Shown here one piece after another: positions 6,825-10,289 of a stretch of DNA of 10,289 nt. The notes under the pieces are model-generated. The model was not told where the DNA came from. It worked only from the letters and a program-made list of their open reading frames with translations, and searched no databases. Numbering within the stretch: the first letter of the stretch is position 1; each line of letters starts with the position of its first letter. The position numbers and the translations under genes were made by a program. This DNA is from Chloroflexota bacterium (GTDB lineage: Bacteria; Chloroflexota; Dehalococcoidia; SZUA-161; SpSt-899): the NCBI GenBank assembly GCA_018725425.1, contig QLUL01000025.1:1-10289 (forward strand), given 5' to 3'.

Positions 6825-6827
6825 ACC
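6756..6827. repeat. Two-armed heptamer repeat at the 3' end of rpsT
   Basis: Arm A: GGTTCAA, GGTTCCA (6756-6769). After a C-rich linker, arm B is three perfect GTGAACC units (6807-6827). The arms are complementary at 6 of 7 bases per unit (GGTTCAA pairs with TTGAACC, close to GTGAACC). The locus encodes the rpsT tail and supplies its stop. Confidence 0.88.
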
Positions 6828-6844
6828 AATCGGCCTCACTCCAC

Positions 6845-6871
6845 TTGACATTTGCCTTTGAAGGGTATAAT
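6845..6871 (+). promoter_or_regulatory. Consensus-hexamer promoter of the small Cys4 protein
   Basis: Perfect TTGACA (6845-6850) and perfect TATAAT (6866-6871) are separated by 15 nt, shorter than the usual 17. An overlapping TAATCT at 6868-6873 gives the 17-nt spacing. Transcription would start near 6878-6880, about 30 nt before the ATG at 6910 and just ahead of a very strong ribosome binding site. Confidence 0.7.
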
Positions 6872-6909
6872 CTAATACAAGTAATTTCCCGAAAGGAGGT
6901 TTGGAAACA

Positions 6910-7050
6910 ATGGAGGCTTATTGCTTCAAGTGCAAGGCGAAGAGAGAAATCAAGGATCCCAAGAAGGTGACTATGAAGAACGGGAAGCCGGCCACTCAGG
7001 GTGTTTGTCCCGTTTGTAGCACCAAGGTTTTTAGAATCGGCAAGAGTTAG
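6910..7050 (+). CDS. 46-residue Cys4 zinc-ribbon-like protein (DUF5679-like)
   Basis: The ATG at 6910 follows AGGAGGT (6894-6900) at 9 nt, a near-perfect ribosome binding site, and ends at TAG 7048-7050. The protein starts MEAYCFKCKAKREI, has a Lys-rich middle (KKVTMKNGKPATQG), and ends VCPVCSTKVFRIGKS. The two pairs Cys5-x2-Cys8 and Cys33-x2-Cys36 should bind one zinc ion as a minimal zinc ribbon. The layout resembles small DUF5679-type proteins of Chloroflexota and Actinobacteria. The family name is from memory and the function is unknown. A nucleic-acid-binding role would fit the basic charge and ribosomal neighbour, but this is inference. Strong promoter hexamers and a strong ribosome binding site predict high expression. 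Nothing overlaps it on either strand. Confidence 0.9.
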   Translation: MEAYCFKCKAKREIKDPKKVTMKNGKPATQGVCPVCSTKVFRIGKS

Positions 7051-7088
7051 AAAGAAAGGGGAGTTCGGCCAAGGAAGGGTATTATACT

Positions 7089-7748
7089 TTATCTATTGAG
7101 TTTGGCTAGCAAGGTGGCCGGGTTCGATTGAAACGCTTCTTCAATGTCGCTGCCAGATAGGCCAGAGCCCCTGAGGATAGCGATAGCAAGGTTCACCGAT
7201 AGCAGGTCACCAGGGTGGTGAGCATCGGAGTCAAGGAGCAGCCTTGCTCCCGTGGCTCGGGCTATCTTGGCAATGTGTCCATTTGCAAGTGAATGCCCTT
7301 TTCGAGCAGAGATTTCGATGAAGACCCCGTTTCTTTTCGCAAGGGTACACTCCTCGACGGTTATCAATCCCGGATGGGCTAGTATGTCAACGTAGGGAGA
7401 TTGCACTGCCGCCGCATTTGTACCCTGTTCCACAGGCTCAATGATGGTTTCTCCATGCACAATTACTAGCCGGGCTCCCATTTCTCTGGCCTGTTTAGCG
7501 ACATCTGATATCGCTGATACCGGAAGGTGAGTGAGTTCCACGCCCGGGATAGCGGCGATATCCCAGTATTTCTCGGCCAGCATACAATCCTTGGTGATCT
7601 CAGGGATGAACCTCTCCAGCTGACCGATGGCAAGGTGGTCGGTAATAGCAATGGCACGATAGCCATTCTTTACAGCGCGATGGATAAGCTCCAGGGGTGA
7701 GAGGTCCCCATCGCTCAAAGATGAATGGGTGTGAAAATCGTAAATCAT
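7089..7748 (-). CDS. PHP-domain phosphoesterase (219 aa)
   Basis: A compact PHP-superfamily metal-dependent phosphoesterase of the histidinol-phosphatase-like type. The metal ligands are all visible: FHTH (His6, His8), SDG (Asp13), ITDH (Asp37, His38), Glu71, VHGE (His98), ILAHPG (His125) and LDSDAH (Asp175, His177). It consists of the PHP barrel only. Members act on histidinol phosphate or on small nucleotides and sugar phosphates; the substrate cannot be read from sequence and no his gene is nearby. The chosen start ATG 7748 puts IYDFHTH at the N-terminus as in relatives. An upstream in-frame TTG at 7766 would add six residues without motif or ribosome site. ATG 7748 also lacks a Shine-Dalgarno sequence, and a promoter candidate places the transcript start at or next to it. 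It is divergent from ino1 and convergent with the Cys4 gene. Confidence 0.9.
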   Translation of the reverse strand: MIYDFHTHSSLSDGDLSPLELIHRAVKNGYRAIAITDHLAIGQLERFIPEITKDCMLAEKYWDIAAIPGVELTHLPVSAISDVAKQAREMGARLVIVHGETIIEPVEQGTNAAAVQSPYVDILAHPGLITVEECTLAKRNGVFIEISARKGHSLANGHIAKIARATGARLLLDSDAHHPGDLLSVNLAIAILRGSGLSGSDIEEAFQSNPATLLAKLNR

Positions 7749-7754
7749 ACTTGC

Positions 7755-7783
7755 AGAATAACACAAACGGGTTCAAGGTTCAA
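7755..7783 (-). promoter_or_regulatory. Candidate promoter of the PHP gene, with -35 in a heptamer unit
   Basis: On the minus strand TTGAAC (7783-7778), part of a heptamer unit, lies 17 nt upstream of TATTCT (7760-7755). Each hexamer matches 4 of 6 consensus bases. The expected transcription start is at or within a base or two of the ATG at 7748, so the mRNA could be leaderless, which would explain the absent ribosome binding site. Confidence 0.35.
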
Positions 7784-7838
7784 GGTTCAAGGTTCGGGGT
7801 TGGGACTGTGGAACCGCTGAACTTTGAACTCAGAACTC
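7770..7838. repeat. Two-armed heptamer repeat between PHP gene and ino1
   Basis: Arm A: three perfect GGTTCAA units, then GGTTCGG and GGTTGGG (7770-7804). Arm B: TGAACTT, TGAACTC, AGAACTC (7818-7838). The arms are inverted repeats, up to 6 of 7 complementary per unit. They occupy roughly two thirds of the 108-bp divergent intergenic region, so any ino1 promoter must overlap or border them. Confidence 0.9.
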
Positions 7839-7856
7839 GTAGGGAGGCAGAAACAT

Positions 7857-8963
7857 ATGGGCAAGATCAACGTGGCAATAATCGGGGTAGGCAACTGCGC
7901 CTCCTCACTTGTACAGGGAGTACATTACTACCGTAACGCCGCTGAGAATGACTTCGTCCCCGGACTGATGCACGTAAATCTGGGGGGCTATCACATCAGC
8001 GATATCAACTTCGTTGCAGCCTTTGACATTGACCGGAATAAGGTGGGGAAGGACATAGCAGAGGCCATCTTCACCCCACCAAACAACACCTTCAAATTCT
8101 GCGACGTTCCCCCTTTGGGAGTCATGGTGGAGCGGGGCATGACCCATGACGGACTGGGGAAATATCTCTCACAGATCATCACCAAGGCCCCCGGGGCGAC
8201 TGCTGACATCGTGCATATCCTGAGGGAGCGAGAGACCGATGTGGTCATCAGTTATCTTCCTGTCGGCGCCGAAGAGGCAACCAAATGGTATGTCGAGCAG
8301 ATTCTTGCTGCCGGCTGTGCTTTTATTAATTGCGTCCCAGTGTTCATCGCTCGAGAGAAATATTGGCAGGCAAGGTTTGTGAAGAAGGGACTGCCAATCA
8401 TCGGCGATGACATCAAATCACAGGTAGGTGCTACTATCACGCATAGGGTGCTAACCAGGCTCTTCCGGGATCGAGGCGTCAAACTGGAAAGGACCTATCA
8501 GTTGAATTTTGGCGGCAATACCGATTTTTTAAATATGCTGGAGCGAGAACGACTACAGTCGAAGAAGATATCCAAGACCGATTCAGTAACCTCGCAACTG
8601 GATTACGACATCGGTGCGGGCAACATACATATTGGCCCCAGCGACCATATACCATGGCTTGAGGATCGAAAGTGGTGCTATATCCGAATGGAAGGGCGCA
8701 CCTTTGGCGATGTTCCTCTGAACTTGGAAGCCAAGCTTGAGGTCTGGGATAGCCCTAATTCCGCCGGCGTGGTGATCGATGCCATCAGGTGCTGCAAGCT
8801 GGCCCTCGACCGGGGCATCAATGGCACGCTGATAGGACCATCGGCCTATTTTATGAAATCCCCCCCTACACAATATACCGATGATCAGGCCCGAATCATG
8901 ACCGAGGCATTTATTACCGGCGAGGGAGAAACCCTTGAGGAAACTCTAAATCCTAAATCCTAA
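7857..8963 (+). CDS. ino1: Inositol-3-phosphate synthase (myo-inositol-1-phosphate synthase)
   Basis: The enzyme converts glucose 6-phosphate to 1D-myo-inositol 3-phosphate in an NAD-dependent, redox-neutral reaction (EC 5.5.1.4). It is the short prokaryotic form (368 aa). The NAD-binding glycine motif GVGNCAS is at residues 10-16. SYLPVGAEE starts at 132, [11 protein letters not shown] at 183 and [11 protein letters not shown] at 217. A late [12 protein letters not shown] block marks the second half of the family. The ATG at 7857 is chosen because AGGGAGG ends 9 nt upstream and the protein then begins [12 protein letters not shown]. An upstream ATG (7824) adds 11 residues encoded by repeat DNA and is rejected. 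The last five codons and the stop (LNPKS, TAA) are read from CTAAATC heptamers. It is followed by a PimA-like glycosyltransferase, consistent with phosphoinositide synthesis. Confidence 0.96.
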   Translation: MGKINVAIIGVGNCASSLVQGVHYYRNAAENDFVPGLMHVNLGGYHISDINFVAAFDIDRNKVGKDIAEAIFTPPNNTFKFCDVPPLGVMVERGMTHDGLGKYLSQIITKAPGATADIVHILRERETDVVISYLPVGAEEATKWYVEQILAAGCAFINCVPVFIAREKYWQARFVKKGLPIIGDDIKSQVGATITHRVLTRLFRDRGVKLERTYQLNFGGNTDFLNMLERERLQSKKISKTDSVTSQLDYDIGAGNIHIGPSDHIPWLEDRKWCYIRMEGRTFGDVPLNLEAKLEVWDSPNSAGVVIDAIRCCKLALDRGINGTLIGPSAYFMKSPPTQYTDDQARIMTEAFITGEGETLEETLNPKS

Positions 8964-9071
8964 ATAATCTTAAAATTCAAAGGCTCAAATGTTCAAAACT
9001 GTTTCAGATTTGGGATTTTGAGTTTGGGTACTTGGATTTGTTTAGAGTTTAGAGCTTAGAATTTAGGATTT
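8946..9071. repeat. Two-armed heptamer repeat between ino1 and glycosyltransferase
   Basis: Arm A: CTAAATC, CTAAATC, CTAAATA (8946-8966). An AT-rich centre with TTCAAA/TTTGGG-type runs follows. Arm B: GTTTAGA, GTTTAGA, GCTTAGA, ATTTAGG (9040-9067). AAATCCTAAAT (8948-8958) is an exact 11-bp reverse complement of ATTTAGGATTT (9061-9071). The centre holds further weakly complementary 7- to 8-mers (CTCAAAT/ATTTGGG-like). It supplies the ino1 stop and fills most of the 131-bp gap. No promoter was recognised in it. Confidence 0.88.
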
Positions 9072-9094
9072 CCCTTTAGGGCTTTGGGGTTGCA

Positions 9095-10216
9095 ATGAAA
9101 ATTGTCCAGGTTTCACCCTACGACTATATGCATCCCGGTGGAGTTAACCAGCATATCTTTTCCCTGGGGGAGCATCTCACGCGCATGGGACACGAGGTCA
9201 AATATATTCTCCCCAGCTCCCGATCCAAAGAACATCCTAAAAGCGGTAACATCGTCTTCATCGGCCGGCCCGTCCCTATTCATGCAAGTGGCTCCATCGT
9301 TCGATGTCCGGTCTCGCCGTACCTGCTCTTCTCTGACCGTATCTGTGAGACGTTAGAGCTGGAGAAATTCGATATCGTCCACCTTCACGAGCCGCTGTTT
9401 CCCCCGCTCACCACTGCCTGTCTGCGTTATTCCTGTTCGACGAATATAGGAACCTTCCATGCTTACCGTCCCGGGAGCTGGGGATATTGGTTCGGGCGGC
9501 GAGTTCTCAACCACTGGGTGTCAAAGCTCAATGGCAGAATCGCCGTTTCTCAACCAGCGCTGGACTTTATCAGTCGCTATTTCCCCGGGGATTATACCAT
9601 AATCCCCAATGGGATCGAATTGGAACGCTTTGCCACTCCGGCGAAACCTATCGAGGAATTCCGGGATGGTAAAATAAACATTCTGTTCGTGGGACGGTTG
9701 GAGAAGCGCAAAGGATTCGGCCACCTTCTCCAGGCGTTCCGTTATGTCAAGAAGGAAAACCCCAATACACGACTCATAGTGGTTGGGCCTCCGGGCTGGT
9801 CGCGCTGGAAATACGAACTACTGGTAAGGATGTACCAATTGGAGGACGTGGTATTTGTGGGCTACGTTTCCGCTGAGGATTTGCCTCGTTACTATCACAC
9901 CGCCGACGTATTCTGCGCTCCAGCCACCGGTAGCGAAAGCTTTGGCATCGTGTTGCTCGAGGCAATGGCCGCTTCCAAGCCGATTGTGGCTTCGAATATT
10001 GGCGGGTACGCCAGCGTGATATCTCGAGATATTGATGGCCTACTGGTGAATCCAAGGGACGCCAAAACGCTCGCAGGAGCGCTCGATCTGCTTATCAATG
10101 ACCAGCCATTGCGGGAGCGGCTTGGTGCCCATGGCAGGCTGAAGGCCGAGGAATACGGCTGGGACAAGATTGCCCATAGGGTGATGGACTATTACGAACG
10201 GGTAATTGGTGATTAG
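9095..10216 (+). CDS. GT4-family glycosyltransferase, phosphatidylinositol mannosyltransferase-like
   Basis: A GT-B fold retaining glycosyltransferase (373 aa, full length for GT4). The N-terminal acceptor domain begins MKIVQVSPYDYMHPGGV, with the Gly-rich loop (Gly15-Gly16). Then come DIVHLHEP, GTFHAYRPG and AVSQPA. The donor domain has IPNGIE, VGRLEKRKGF with Arg201 and Lys206 at the nucleotide-sugar phosphate site, and ESFGIVLLE, the E-x7-E motif with Glu281 and Glu289. No signal or membrane segment is visible; such enzymes act on the cytosolic membrane face. The overall pattern and the ino1 neighbour resemble PimA, which moves mannose from GDP-mannose to phosphatidylinositol. The donor and acceptor here are inferred. 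GGGG at 9086-9089 is a weak ribosome site 5 nt upstream. The last codons VIGD and the TAG stop are read from heptamer DNA. Confidence 0.9.
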   Translation: MKIVQVSPYDYMHPGGVNQHIFSLGEHLTRMGHEVKYILPSSRSKEHPKSGNIVFIGRPVPIHASGSIVRCPVSPYLLFSDRICETLELEKFDIVHLHEPLFPPLTTACLRYSCSTNIGTFHAYRPGSWGYWFGRRVLNHWVSKLNGRIAVSQPALDFISRYFPGDYTIIPNGIELERFATPAKPIEEFRDGKINILFVGRLEKRKGFGHLLQAFRYVKKENPNTRLIVVGPPGWSRWKYELLVRMYQLEDVVFVGYVSAEDLPRYYHTADVFCAPATGSESFGIVLLEAMAASKPIVASNIGGYASVISRDIDGLLVNPRDAKTLAGALDLLINDQPLRERLGAHGRLKAEEYGWDKIAHRVMDYYERVIGD

Positions 10217-10289
10217 TGATCGGTAATTGGGGGTATGAAGTGATTGGTAATTGGTAATTGGTGACTGGTGGTACCACTATTCACTATTC
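10204..10289. repeat. Heptamer repeat at the 3' end of the glycosyltransferase, running off the window
   Basis: AATTGGT, GATTAGT, GATCGGT, AATTGGG (10204-10231), a 10-nt interruption, then GATTGGT, AATTGGT, AATTGGT, GACTGGT (10242-10269). After GGTACC two ACTATTC units reach the window end (10276-10289) and may begin the opposite arm. The glycosyltransferase stop TAG is in the second unit. Confidence 0.9.

Noticed and set aside
6756..6835. Rho-independent terminator after rpsT
   Set aside because: The heptamer arms can form a hairpin, but it is imperfect, has a long C-rich loop and no T tract follows.
7749..7766. TTG at 7766 as start of the PHP gene
   Set aside because: It adds six residues not seen in the family and has no ribosome site; ATG 7748 puts the HxH motif at the usual place.
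7824..7856. Upstream ATG (7824) as ino1 start
   Set aside because: The extra 11 codons include heptamer DNA, and the good ribosome site sits just before ATG 7857.
9072..9094. CCCTTTAGGG mini-palindrome before the glycosyltransferase as a regulatory stem
   Set aside because: A 3-bp G:C stem with a 4-nt loop is within chance expectation.

Overview
This window is chromosomal and protein-dense. It encodes core information-processing, amino-acid, membrane and lipid-head-group genes. The gene set is rpoB end / rpoC, a LeuA-like citramalate synthase, a lipoprotein signal peptidase, ribosomal protein S20, a tiny Cys4 protein, a PHP phosphoesterase, a prokaryotic inositol-phosphate synthase and a PimA-like glycosyltransferase. 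Together with the style of the proteins this suggests a bacterium of the Chloroflexota, most likely the class Dehalococcoidia. That assignment comes from family recognition and not from a search. No tRNA, rRNA, CRISPR array, transposase or phage gene was seen.

Layout. 1-65: last codons of rpoB, whose stop overlaps the rpoC start by one base. 65-4021: rpoC. 4035-5729 (minus): citramalate synthase, convergent with rpoC across 13 bp. 5868-6359: lspA, divergent from cimA. 6504-6824: rpsT, with its own candidate promoter and an inverted repeat in front. 6910-7050: a 46-residue Cys4 protein behind consensus promoter hexamers. 7089-7748 (minus): PHP phosphoesterase. 7857-8963: ino1, divergent from the PHP gene. 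9095-10216: GT4 glycosyltransferase. The ino1-glycosyltransferase pair points to an inositol-containing phospholipid and its glycosylation. The other genes are housekeeping.

The striking feature is a population of short tandem repeats with a strict 7-bp period. At least ten clear arrays, plus weaker ones, use different heptamers (for example GAGTCGA, CTCCAGA, GTCAGGG, CCAACTG, GGTTCAA, GTGAACC, CTAAATC, GTTTAGA, AATTGGT). Most loci have two arms, one heptamer array, a short linker and a second array partly complementary to the first, so each could fold as a periodic imperfect hairpin. They fill much of several gene boundaries. They also sit in frame inside two core genes: three loci in rpoC and two in cimA. 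They supply the stop codons of cimA, rpsT, ino1 and the glycosyltransferase. Two other short palindromic repeats lie beside the third rpoC locus, so three repeat families fall within 170 bp of an essential gene.
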